A stretch of DNA of 64,000 bases, from contig NZ_BTPM01000001.1 of the NCBI RefSeq assembly GCF_036245475.1, positions 744,001 through 808,000 of the forward strand, given 5' to 3'. The stretch comes from Vibrio sp. 10N (lineage in GTDB: Bacteria; Pseudomonadota; Gammaproteobacteria; Enterobacterales; Vibrionaceae). Of this stretch, positions 8,786 through 17,340 are shown piece after piece. The position numbers and the translations under genes were made by a program. The notes below the pieces were generated by a model. That model saw only the letters and a list, made by a program, of their open reading frames with translations, was not told the origin of the DNA and did no database searches. Position 1 is the stretch's first letter; the number at the start of each line of letters is the position of its first letter.

Positions 8786-9394
8786 ATGAAGCGTCAGAAA
8801 GGCATTACTATCATCGAAATGCTGGTGGCATCGGCGGCTGGCATTATGGCGATTTCTCTTGTGGGCTCTTTGTATGTATCGGTGCAAAACCACGCCTCAG
8901 ATCGCTCTCAACTGTTACTTCTCAACCAAGCCCTCGCAACGACGGCACGCCGTATCCAAAACGACATGCTCCGTGCTGGTTACAATGGTGAGGAAAGCAA
9001 CAGCTGGGTGCCTTTTGGAGCGAGCACTACCATTTATGTGTCTCAGAGCGGGGCGGTGGCGCAGTATGCGTATCGAGATGATAGGGGAGAAGCACCGATT
9101 GAGAATGTTGTGTGGCAGTTCTCAGAAGAGGCTGGGAAATTGTCAATTTGCCGAGCTAAAACGAGCATTTCGACTGGAACGAAAACGACCGCATTCTCTA
9201 ACTCGACAGGTTGCACGTCCATTTTTGAACCTAACCTTATTAAAGTAAACGATTTTTCTTTGGTGACGAATACGGTAGGGAGTAATAGCGCCACCCACCA
9301 ATATATCAATCTAACCATCGATGCAGAACTAAGAGGCAACCCTAGTATATTCAGCTCGTTAACACGTCAGTTCATGGTGAGGAATGGCCAATGA
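8786..9394 (+). CDS. pilW: Type IV pilus assembly protein PilW-like minor pilin
   Basis: A 202-residue minor pilin. The leader MKRQKG precedes ITIIEMLVASAAGIMAISL (Glu at +5) and an N-terminal helix continuing into NQALATTARRIQNDMLRAGYNG, a pattern typical of PilW. It is expected at the tip-priming complex of the pilus. The gene starts one base after fimT ends and overlaps the next gene by four bases (ATGA), so the cluster is translationally coupled. Sequence conservation among these proteins is low outside the N-terminus; the name rests on the N-terminus and context. Confidence 0.8.
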   Translation: MKRQKGITIIEMLVASAAGIMAISLVGSLYVSVQNHASDRSQLLLLNQALATTARRIQNDMLRAGYNGEESNSWVPFGASTTIYVSQSGAVAQYAYRDDRGEAPIENVVWQFSEEAGKLSICRAKTSISTGTKTTAFSNSTGCTSIFEPNLIKVNDFSLVTNTVGSNSATHQYINLTIDAELRGNPSIFSSLTRQFMVRNGQ

Positions 9395-10659
9395 AAAAGC
9401 AGAGCGGCGTTATTGCTTTAATGACCACAAGCTTACTACTGGTTGTTGCGCTTGTGGTGACAATGGGGGCTTATAAGACCTCCCTGTATGAGATCAAGCG
9501 AGCTCAGAATGAGGTAGAGTCGCGTAAAAACTATTGGAAAGCGGAAGGATTATTAGAGTGTACGCTAGGGTACCTTCGATCTTCAGGGGAAGGTGTAGAT
9601 GTTCTTGAAGATACGGCAAGTCGACCAGAAGACTTCACAGCTGGATGTATAGCAAATCGAGGAAATATCTCCTTGGTGGTTTCGAAAGGCACTGACTATG
9701 TCCTCACTGCGACATCAAATACAAGCACACTTACTCGAGCAATGGTTAATGGTGTGAGTCAACCTAAAGGGGCCATCCAAGTTAGCGGTGATTTGGAGAT
9801 GGTAGGAACGGTTACTATAACCCCAAGTGTTGGTGCTAAGGTAGCGGGTGAGCTTGAGGAAAAGTACGAATGTACTAGCGTCCGGTTTTCTGATTCCTTT
9901 ACCTTTAGGTATGATTCTGTTCAGGGGTTTGACCAGCTCGAGTACGGTTATTCGACATCGTCTTTAAACGCTGACAAGAACTGCCACGATGATTACGTGA
10001 CGGCGCTAGGTAAAGATAGTGCTGCGGTATCTATAGATGCTTCAAACCCTATGGGGTCTCCAGCATTTGCGAAGGACTTTTTACCCGATACAAAAATGGA
10101 CCTGTTTAGAGAGTTATTTGGTGTTTCGGGAAACAAACAGAATGTTGCGACAATATCTGGCAATTCCGAGATGTTTGTTAAGAAAGTCGTTTCTGGAAGC
10201 GATTGCGGGACATTGATTAGCAATCACTTTAGCAGTACTGAAAAACTCGGTCTTTGGCTTGTGGGAAACTGTGAGATTTCAGGTGCAGTTAATGAAACAG
10301 GAACTCAAGGGCAGATGCTGGTTATTGAGAATGGAGCCTTTGCTTTGTTTGGAGCATTTGCTTTTAATGGTCTTGTTTATCATAAAGTAGATTCAACGGA
10401 TAAGTCAGTTTCCTCTTCTATCAAGAATTTTTGGCAGAAAAAGCGAGACACTGAAACTGTTTACAAACCGTACATTACTAATGATACGGTCGGTGTTCAG
10501 TTCTATTCTAGCGCACCAAATGGTGGCTTGATCATTGATACTAAGGGCGGTAGATCAACGCTGGTTGGTGATATGAACCTTAACTTCAATGCTGGCTATC
10601 GTCCAACTTTCCTGAAAGGAGCTTACACCTGGAAAAAAGGAGCCTGGCGTGATTTCTAA
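9391..10659 (+). CDS. PilX-like pilus assembly protein, large and divergent
   Basis: A 422-residue protein in the operon position of PilX. It starts MKKQSG followed by VIALMTTSLLLVVALVVTM, a pilin-like hydrophobic helix but with no Glu at +5, as in PilX and GspK tip subunits. Residues from about 45 on form a long extracytoplasmic domain rich in Ser, Thr, Gly and Asn with scattered Cys (for example DCGTLI and GNCEISG). I recognise no domain in it. It is much longer than P. aeruginosa PilX (about 195 residues). The gene overlaps pilW by four bases and pilV by eleven. A role in tip assembly, or as an exposed adhesive subunit in place of PilY1, is inference. Confidence 0.7.
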   Translation: MKKQSGVIALMTTSLLLVVALVVTMGAYKTSLYEIKRAQNEVESRKNYWKAEGLLECTLGYLRSSGEGVDVLEDTASRPEDFTAGCIANRGNISLVVSKGTDYVLTATSNTSTLTRAMVNGVSQPKGAIQVSGDLEMVGTVTITPSVGAKVAGELEEKYECTSVRFSDSFTFRYDSVQGFDQLEYGYSTSSLNADKNCHDDYVTALGKDSAAVSIDASNPMGSPAFAKDFLPDTKMDLFRELFGVSGNKQNVATISGNSEMFVKKVVSGSDCGTLISNHFSSTEKLGLWLVGNCEISGAVNETGTQGQMLVIENGAFALFGAFAFNGLVYHKVDSTDKSVSSSIKNFWQKKRDTETVYKPYITNDTVGVQFYSSAPNGGLIIDTKGGRSTLVGDMNLNFNAGYRPTFLKGAYTWKKGAWRDF

Positions 10660-11059
10660 GCAACGTGGTTTTAGTCTTGTTGAAGTTATGATTGCCATTT
10701 GTCTAGTTGGTGTTGGAGCGCTTGGTTTGGTGAAGATGCAAGCGTATATTGAGCAGCGTTCAAACTATGCGTACAACAGCATTCAAGCCTTAGGGTTGGC
10801 GGAAGCGAAGCTCGAGTGGTTTCGAACCCGTGGCGCGGATAGTGCCCATTCCGATATGGTAGTGGCCGACTTTGATACTGACATCGTAACAGGCTCCGAA
10901 AATCATCCTCCATATGTTCTTAGCTGGCGCGTTCCCAGCACCTCTATGGAAGGTAATGTCAAAACGGTTGAAGTGGATGTCGATTGGACAGACCGGTTAG
11001 GTGAGTCGCGACGTCTAAGTTTGAAAACTCAGATCTCACGTTATAGCGAGTTTGATTAG
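10649..11059 (+). CDS. pilV: Type IV pilus modification protein PilV-like minor pilin
   Basis: A 136-residue minor pilin. The leader MISKQRG precedes FSLVEVMIAICLVGVGALGLVK (Glu at +5) and then AYIEQRSNYAYNSIQALGLAEAKLEW, matching PilV/GspI-type proteins. It uses a GTG start at 10649 inside the end of the previous gene; AAGGAG lies about seven bases upstream and supports this start. It is the last gene of the operon, with only a weak stem (11066-11087) after it. Confidence 0.83.
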   Translation: MISKQRGFSLVEVMIAICLVGVGALGLVKMQAYIEQRSNYAYNSIQALGLAEAKLEWFRTRGADSAHSDMVVADFDTDIVTGSENHPPYVLSWRVPSTSMEGNVKTVEVDVDWTDRLGESRRLSLKTQISRYSEFD

Positions 11060-11462
11060 CCGCCAAAGCGTCTCAAAGCCCACGCTTGATTTGTTAAATA
11101 TTTACACGCTCTTTCCCTGCTGTTAATCCTCTGAATCATAAGCCAATACAGAAACACGCCTACCTATGCAGCGCTGCTGTAGTGCTTCTCCCTTTTCGAT
11201 TGCGCCCTATTTATAAGCTATCTTTATATTATCGGGTGTTTTACGTGCTAGTTAGATAATTGTTTTGCAATTGTGCATTTTTGTGTTGGTTAAATGTTAT
11301 GTTAATCGGTGTTTTTTGCAAAATAAGTCTACAAATATGGAAAAAGTTCCGAATTATCTACTCTTTTCATCTTTTTTAAATAAAATAGTCACGCAGATTT
11401 TATGTCACAGTGAAACTTGCCTTGAGATTCACAAATAACAACATCACACACACGGAGTTACC
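11060..11462. other. 403-bp spacer between pilV and the first abgT-like gene
   Basis: No gene or RNA is supported. The first half has average composition with a weak stem AAGCGT/ACGCTT at 11066-11087. The second half is AT-rich and probably carries the promoter of the transporter. No clear operator was recognised. A GGAG ribosome binding site precedes the ATG at 11463. Confidence 0.6.
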
Positions 11463-13022
11463 ATGAGTAACCAATCGATTAATCAAGCGCCTGCTCCAAA
11501 GCCGACTGGAATGGATCGCTTTTTAAACTTTATTGAGAAAGCGGGTAATAAGATCCCAGATCCTGCTATTCTGTTTTTCTGGGCACTCGTTATTGTTTGG
11601 GTTGCATCAGCACTTTTATCTAATGTCAGTTTCGATCTGATTAACCCACGTACCGGTACACCTCTAGAAGTGACTAACCTTCTAACGGGTGAAGCGCTAG
11701 CAAGTTTCCTTGCTAACATGGTTACGACGTTCACAGGCTTTGCTCCACTGGGTATCGTACTGGTTGCGATGCTAGGTGTAGGTGTGGCTGACTCTTCAGG
11801 CTTCATCACAACTGGCCTTAAGAAGATGCTGAACTTCACGCCAGCGAAACTGCTAACACCTATGCTGATTCTTGTTGCGATCGTATCGCACACAGCAGCG
11901 GATGCAGGCTACGTTCTGGTTATTCCTCTAGGTGGCATCATCTTCCACGCAGCAGGTCGTCACCCACTAGCGGGTATCGCAGCAGCGTTTGCTGGTGTAT
12001 CAGGTGGTTTCTCTGCAAACTTTATCCCTTCAGGTATCGATCCACTACTAGCAGGTTTCACGCAAACTTCTGCTCAGGTTCTTGACCCTGAATACATCGT
12101 TAACCCACTAGCAAACATCTTCTTCACTGGTCTATCTTCAGTGATCATTGTTGCTATCGGTTGGTATGTAACAGAGAAAATCATTGAGCCACGCCTAGTA
12201 AACACACCTGTTGATGAAGATGCTGAAGAAGCACCAGATCTAGGTACGTTCACAGAGACAGAATCAAAAGCGTTCCGCGCAGCAGGTTGGTCAATGATGG
12301 CGGGTATCGCATTGCTTGTTGCTGCGATCATTCCAGAGACATCAGCGCTTCGTTCTCCAGAAGGTGAGATTACTGCGTTCTCTGCACCGCTAATGAAGTC
12401 TATCGTTCCATTGATCTTCATTCTGTTCATCATCCCAGGCTACGTATACGGCCGTGTAGCGGGTACGTTCAAGACTAGCAACGATGTCATCAAAGCGATG
12501 TCAGACACAATGGCAACGATGGGTGCATACATCGTAATGTCGTTCTTCTGTGCACAGTTCCTATCTGCATTTGGTCAGTCAAACATTGGTACTATGCTGG
12601 CGCTCTACGGTGCTGAAGGTCTGAAAGCGATGAACCTACCAGGTCAGGCGACTATCGTTGGTATGATTCTACTGACTGCATTTGTTAACCTACTGGTTGG
12701 CTCTGCATCAGCGAAATGGGCACTGATTGGTCCAATCCTAGTTCCAATGCTAATGGCGGTTGGTATCTCTCCTGAGCTATCTCAAGCGGCTTACCGTGTT
12801 GGTGACTCTGTATCGAACATCATCTCTCCACTGATGGTATTCTTCCCGCTGGTTGTGGTTTACTGCCAACGCTACGTGAAGTCTACAGGTATCGGTACGC
12901 TAGCTTCTCTAATGATGCCATTCTCAATCGCTATGCTGATTGGTTGGACTATCTTCTTGCTAGCTTACTGGGCTCTAGGTATCCCACTAGGTATCCAAGC
13001 GCCATACACTTACACTATGTAA
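11463..13022 (+). CDS. AbgT-family transporter (first of two)
   Basis: An integral inner-membrane protein of 519 residues with hydrophobic segments throughout. It belongs to the AbgT family, whose members import p-aminobenzoyl-glutamate (E. coli AbgT) or export antimetabolites such as sulfonamides (MtrF, YdaH). Family landmarks are TGFAPLGIVLVAMLGVGVA, GRHPLAGIAAAFAGVSGGFS, and SASAKWALIGPILVPMLM near the C-terminus. It stands alone between a long AT-rich upstream region and a strong terminator. A paralogue of the same family is encoded at 27384-28970. No abgA/abgB hydrolase genes are adjacent, so p-aminobenzoyl-glutamate use cannot be asserted. Confidence 0.88.
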   Translation: MSNQSINQAPAPKPTGMDRFLNFIEKAGNKIPDPAILFFWALVIVWVASALLSNVSFDLINPRTGTPLEVTNLLTGEALASFLANMVTTFTGFAPLGIVLVAMLGVGVADSSGFITTGLKKMLNFTPAKLLTPMLILVAIVSHTAADAGYVLVIPLGGIIFHAAGRHPLAGIAAAFAGVSGGFSANFIPSGIDPLLAGFTQTSAQVLDPEYIVNPLANIFFTGLSSVIIVAIGWYVTEKIIEPRLVNTPVDEDAEEAPDLGTFTETESKAFRAAGWSMMAGIALLVAAIIPETSALRSPEGEITAFSAPLMKSIVPLIFILFIIPGYVYGRVAGTFKTSNDVIKAMSDTMATMGAYIVMSFFCAQFLSAFGQSNIGTMLALYGAEGLKAMNLPGQATIVGMILLTAFVNLLVGSASAKWALIGPILVPMLMAVGISPELSQAAYRVGDSVSNIISPLMVFFPLVVVYCQRYVKSTGIGTLASLMMPFSIAMLIGWTIFLLAYWALGIPLGIQAPYTYTM

Positions 13023-13036
13023 GCTAAAAGATATCA

Positions 13037-13074
13037 AAAAAGCCCGCCAGGCAGATTGCCTAGGCGGGCTTTTT
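13037..13074 (+). terminator. Rho-independent terminator of the abgT-like gene (bidirectional)
   Basis: AAAGCCCGCC / GGCGGGCTTT with an inner AGGCA/TGCCT pairing, followed by TTTTTG. The A run on the left also allows use by the convergent fghA gene. Confidence 0.92.
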
Positions 13075-13114
13075 GTTTTCAGGTTCTGGTTTAGATTTCC
13101 GCTGTTATGACTCG

Positions 13115-13960
13115 CTAGGCCTTTAAGAATCCTGCGTGAAAGCGTAAATGGTCATCGATGAAGCTTTGGATAAAGAAGTAACTATGGTCGTAACCAGGCT
13201 GCATACGAAGTTTCACATCACTGCCTGAGCTTTCCGCCGCGGCAAGCAGTAATTCAGGTTTGAGCTGCTCTTGCAAAAATCCGTCGTCTTCACCTTGATC
13301 GACTAGGATAGGCAGTATGGCTTGTGCCCCTTGCAGTAGTTCAACACTGTCGTATTGTTTCCAATCTTCGGTGTTGTTACCTAAATAATGGCTGAGCGCT
13401 TTCTGTCCCCAAGGGCAGTTCATTGGATTGCTGATTGGGCTAAACGCAGAAATAGAGCGGTAGCGTTCACTGTTCTTTAAGCCAATGGTCAAAGCACCGT
13501 GCCCACCCATGCTGTGCCCAGAGATAGAGCGTACGCTAGTGACCGGAAAATGCTCTTCGATTAGCATTGGCAGTTCATCGACGATGTAGCTGTACATCTG
13601 GTAATGCTGATTCCAAGGCGCTTGAGTGGCATTAACATAAAAGCCAGCACCGAGCCCAAAATCGTAAGCACCTTCTGGATCATCCGGCACGCCTTCTCCA
13701 CGAGGGCTGGTATCCGGTGCGACGATGGCAATACCAAGCTTAGCGGCAGCGCGAAACGCGCCCGCTTTCTGCATGAAGTTCTCATCGGTGCAGGTTAAGC
13801 CTGATAGCCAATAAAGGACTGGCACTGGATTGTCGGCGCTTGCCTCTGGTGGCAAGTAAATCGCAAAGCGCATCGAGCAGTTGAGTACATTAGAGCTATG
13901 TTGGTATTGCTTGTGCCAACCACCAAACACTTTTGCTTGGCTAAGGTTTTCTATTGTCAT
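13115..13960 (-). CDS. fghA: S-formylglutathione hydrolase
   Basis: Hydrolyses S-formylglutathione to formate and glutathione, the second step of glutathione-dependent formaldehyde detoxification. The 281-residue esterase D-type alpha/beta hydrolase has the nucleophile motif GHSMGG with Ser150, an acid within VDQGEDDGF, and the catalytic His in GYDHSYFF. The region WLSGLTCTDENF is also characteristic. It lies downstream of frmA on the same strand, separated by 54 bases with a stem-loop, so it may be co-transcribed at a lower level. It is also called frmB or yeiG in E. coli. Confidence 0.95.
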   Translation of the reverse strand: MTIENLSQAKVFGGWHKQYQHSSNVLNCSMRFAIYLPPEASADNPVPVLYWLSGLTCTDENFMQKAGAFRAAAKLGIAIVAPDTSPRGEGVPDDPEGAYDFGLGAGFYVNATQAPWNQHYQMYSYIVDELPMLIEEHFPVTSVRSISGHSMGGHGALTIGLKNSERYRSISAFSPISNPMNCPWGQKALSHYLGNNTEDWKQYDSVELLQGAQAILPILVDQGEDDGFLQEQLKPELLLAAAESSGSDVKLRMQPGYDHSYFFIQSFIDDHLRFHAGFLKA

Positions 13961-13981
13961 TCTATTAACCTAAATGAAAAT

Positions 13982-14004
13982 AGGGCTCTGTATGTCAGAG
14001 CCCT
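13982..14004 (-). terminator. Stem-loop between frmA and fghA
   Basis: A perfect 9-bp stem AGGGCTCTG / CAGAGCCCT with a 5-base loop, followed on the minus strand by ATTTTCATTT. It may be a partial terminator that lowers fghA relative to frmA, or an mRNA processing or stability element. Confidence 0.6.
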
Positions 14005-14014
14005 AAGTCAGAGT

Positions 14015-15148
<1,134 letters not shown>

Positions 15149-15199
15149 TTATTCTCTCAAGGTAGTGGTTTCAAGGTCACGAATCTATATATAAGAAAA

Positions 15200-15242
15200 C
15201 AAACGGCTAACCCAGTAAGGTTAGTTCAGTTCAGCCCGTTTG
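15200..15242. promoter_or_regulatory. Nested inverted repeat upstream of frmA
   Basis: The outer arms CAAACGG (15200-15206) and CCGTTTG (15236-15242) are perfect. Directly inside the left arm, CTAACC (15207-15212) and GGTTAG (15219-15224) form a second perfect stem. It lies 61-103 bases before the frmA start, in the frmA/LysR divergent spacer, and could be an operator or a leader hairpin of the frmA transcript. Confidence 0.5.
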
Positions 15243-15306
15243 CATCGGATGGCAAGCAGTATATTTGTTTCTTAAAAAATGATAATTACGTAAATATGAA
15301 ATACAC

Positions 15307-15324
15307 TATTACCAATTTGTAATA
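15307..15324. promoter_or_regulatory. LysR-type operator candidate TATTAC-N6-GTAATA
   Basis: A perfect 6-bp dyad resembling the T-N11-A type sites of LysR regulators. It lies 13 bases before the start codon of the LysR gene, where autoregulation is common. Binding is inferred. Confidence 0.5.
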
Positions 15325-15337
15325 ATCGGATTGAGTC

Positions 15338-16207
15338 ATGGCAAATTGGGAAGGCATTAATGAGTTTGTGGCGGTGGTCGAAACACAGAGCTTTACTGCG
15401 GCGGCAGAGCGCCTGTCGACTTCCGTTGCTAACATCAGCCGCAGAGTTAATGCATTAGAAGATAAGCTGGCGGTGAAGCTGTTTGTTCGCACCACGAGAA
15501 AGGTGTCAGTGACCGAAGTCGGGGCAACCTATTATCAGCACTGTAAGCCACTCGTAGATGGGCTGGCGTTGGCTGAGCTTGCGATTACTCAATTGCAAGC
15601 GAGCCCGACAGGCAAAATCAAGATGACCGCGCCAGTCACCTTTGGTGAACAGGTGCTTGCGCCACTCATGCATGAATTTTTATTGCAGTATCCGCAGATT
15701 GAGCTGGATTTGGTTCTGTCCAATCAGAAGATGGATCTGGTGCAAGAAGGTTACGATCTTGCCGTGCGTTTGGGTAAGCTTGATGACTCGAGCATGATGG
15801 CTCGTAAGCTGCTCGACCGGCACATGTTCGTCTGTGCTAGCCCTGAATACCTAACCAAACATGGTGAGCCACACACATTGTCTGAGTTGAAGCGGCACCA
15901 GTGTCTTCGAGGTTCAACCAAATACTGGCGCTTTGAAGATAAGGGTACAGAACGGTTGATACACGTTGATGGCCGCGTACAGTGTAATAGTGGGTATGCG
16001 TTGGTGGATGCCGCATTAAAAGGATTGGGAATTGTTCAGCTTCCCGATTATTATGTGCAGCCTTATTTAGAGGCTGGTGAATTAGTGGAAGTGCTGACAC
16101 CCTATCGTGGTGATCAAGAGGGCATCTGGGCACTCTACCCACAGAACCGCATGCTAACCTCAAAGATAAGAACCCTGATTGACTATTTATCCGAAGCATT
16201 AAAATGA
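15338..16207 (+). CDS. LysR-family transcriptional regulator, divergent from frmA
   Basis: A 289-residue DNA-binding regulator. The N-terminal winged helix-turn-helix covers about residues 1-60 (FVAVVETQSFTAAAERLSTS, then SRRVNALEDKLAVKLFVRTT). The C-terminal part is a LysR substrate-binding domain of the CrgA/YafC-like group (PVTFGEQVLAPLMHEFL; GIVQLPDYYV). Divergent placement suggests that it controls frmA-fghA, taking the place of FrmR found in E. coli. The inducer is unknown. The gene ends seven bases before tadA, so the two may be co-transcribed. Confidence 0.88.
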   Translation: MANWEGINEFVAVVETQSFTAAAERLSTSVANISRRVNALEDKLAVKLFVRTTRKVSVTEVGATYYQHCKPLVDGLALAELAITQLQASPTGKIKMTAPVTFGEQVLAPLMHEFLLQYPQIELDLVLSNQKMDLVQEGYDLAVRLGKLDDSSMMARKLLDRHMFVCASPEYLTKHGEPHTLSELKRHQCLRGSTKYWRFEDKGTERLIHVDGRVQCNSGYALVDAALKGLGIVQLPDYYVQPYLEAGELVEVLTPYRGDQEGIWALYPQNRMLTSKIRTLIDYLSEALK

Positions 16208-16214
16208 GAGCCTC

Positions 16215-16787
16215 ATGACTGACAAGCCTACACCGTCAACGACTTCGACAGACACCACCTTTAGCGAACAAGATCATACTTTTATGCGCCGAGCGATGGA
16301 GCTAGCCTCTCTTGCCGAAGCAGAAGGTGAGGTCCCGGTAGGTGCGTTGCTGGTAAAAGACGGTGAGGTCGTCGCTGAGGGTTGGAACCAATCTATCGGC
16401 GCGCATGATGCCAGTGCTCACGCAGAAATGCAGGTTATCCGCAAAGCAGGCAAGGTGTTGGAAAACTATCGACTGCTTGATACCACGCTATATGTCACCC
16501 TAGAGCCTTGCCCAATGTGTGCTGGCGCACTTTTACATAGCCGTGTAAAACGGGTTGTCTTTGGTGCACCCGATTTAAAAGCGGGCGCAGCAGGTACGGT
16601 ATTAAATCTGTTTGAAAGCCAAGCGTCTTATCACTATGCAGATGTTGAGTCTGGGTTACTTGAGCAAGAGTGTCGTCATCAGCTGCAAGCCTTTTTTAAA
16701 CGTCGTCGAAAAGAGATCAAAGCCGCTAAGCAAGAAAAACAGAGGCAAGAGCAGCAGGAGCAGTTAGGGCAGAAAATGGATAAGTAA
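16215..16787 (+). CDS. tadA: tRNA-specific adenosine deaminase
   Basis: Deaminates adenosine 34 to inosine in tRNA-Arg(ACG), allowing it to read CGU, CGC and CGA. It is essential in E. coli. The 190-residue protein has the cytidine-deaminase-fold zinc site: HAE at residues 69-71 and PCPMC at 98-102 (ligands His69, Cys99, Cys102, and Glu71 as proton shuttle). The N-terminal 20 residues are a Thr/Ser-rich extension, and the C-terminus is a Lys/Gln-rich tail; both are variable in the family. A later start at Met24 (16284) is possible. It follows the LysR gene closely and has mltF-purL downstream, an order I recall from Vibrio. Confidence 0.95.
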   Translation: MTDKPTPSTTSTDTTFSEQDHTFMRRAMELASLAEAEGEVPVGALLVKDGEVVAEGWNQSIGAHDASAHAEMQVIRKAGKVLENYRLLDTTLYVTLEPCPMCAGALLHSRVKRVVFGAPDLKAGAAGTVLNLFESQASYHYADVESGLLEQECRHQLQAFFKRRRKEIKAAKQEKQRQEQQEQLGQKMDK

Positions 16788-16811
16788 TGGAAGGGCAGTG
16801 TGGGGATATTT

Positions 16812-16840
16812 AGCAAACATCTGCGTGGCAGATGCTTGCT
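16812..16840. terminator. Stem-loop between tadA and the convergent small ORF
   Basis: AGCAA.CATCTGC pairs with GCAGATG.TTGCT around a 3-base loop, with one mismatch. Only a broken T run (GTCTTTGCTTT) follows on the plus strand, so it is a weak or bidirectional terminator. Confidence 0.45.
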
Positions 16841-16863
16841 GTCTTTGCTTTACAGTGTCTCTT

Positions 16864-17001
16864 CTACGAAGATAGTAACTGCATAAACGAACGATGACGC
16901 CAAATAACTTTCTTCTTATTGTTGGCCATCATACGTCTGCGGCGGTTTGCGGCCACCGTCTTATTAAGGTGTTTAGCCTGGGTTCTTTTCTTCGCCAGCA
17001 T
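16864..17001 (-). CDS. Hypothetical very basic 45-residue protein
   Basis: Not recognised. The ATG at 16999-17001 was chosen because AAAAGGAGG lies seven bases upstream, one of the strongest ribosome binding sites in the window; the reading frame also extends upstream but without such support. The product starts MLAKKRTQAKHLNKTVAAN and contains RRRR and KKK clusters. It has seven Lys, seven Arg, two His and no acidic residue in 45. No signal peptide or membrane segment is visible. Such composition suits an RNA- or ribosome-associated factor, but that is inference. It faces tadA, and about 340 bases of structured non-coding DNA separate it from mltF on the same strand. Confidence 0.6.
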   Translation of the reverse strand: MLAKKRTQAKHLNKTVAANRRRRMMANNKKKVIWRHRSFMQLLSS

Positions 17002-17340
17002 AAAACAACCTCCTTTTACTACGGGTAAACCTCTCCGATCTAAATCCCTACGCATTGGGCGTATTCGATGTCCTTATTAGTGGAGCGTTGTCGGAGTCCC
17101 AAACACACGGCGTCCACTCAATAGTTTGAGTAGTCAAAACGTGTGAACAGTGTTGGTTGGTACGGATGTACCTGCCAGTTGAGAGCGAATAATGCATCAG
17201 AACAATGGATTAAAACGAGCGATCAGTACGAATTTCTCGCTGCTCTCAACCAGTAATGTAAGGCCTTGCTGGTCGGATTTCAAGTGTGCGAAAGCAGTTT
17301 GTTTCGCACACAAAGACTTGGTTATAGAAACCATCAATAG
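17002..17340 (-). other. 339-bp spacer between mltF and the 45-residue ORF, with several hairpins
   Basis: No protein gene is convincing here. Visible structures are a perfect 10-bp stem GTGTGCGAAA/TTTCGCACAC (17284-17311) just after mltF, a longer-range pairing GTTGAGAGC/GCTCTCAAC (17178-17186 with 17242-17250), and ACTCAA/TTGAGT around a 4-base loop near 17115-17130. The region could be a long 5' leader of the small ORF, a small RNA gene, or both. No promoter could be fixed by eye. Confidence 0.5.

Noticed and set aside
8859-9248. 129-residue plus-strand ORF within pilW
   Set aside because: It is a shifted frame of pilW, lacks a ribosome binding site and has no recognisable family.
11060-11462. 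CRP or ArcA sites before the first abgT-like gene
   Set aside because: GTTA and TGTCACA-like fragments occur, but spacing and symmetry do not fit either consensus.
17284-17311. Rho-independent terminator of mltF
   Set aside because: The 10-bp stem is perfect but no T run follows on either strand, so it is recorded only as a hairpin.
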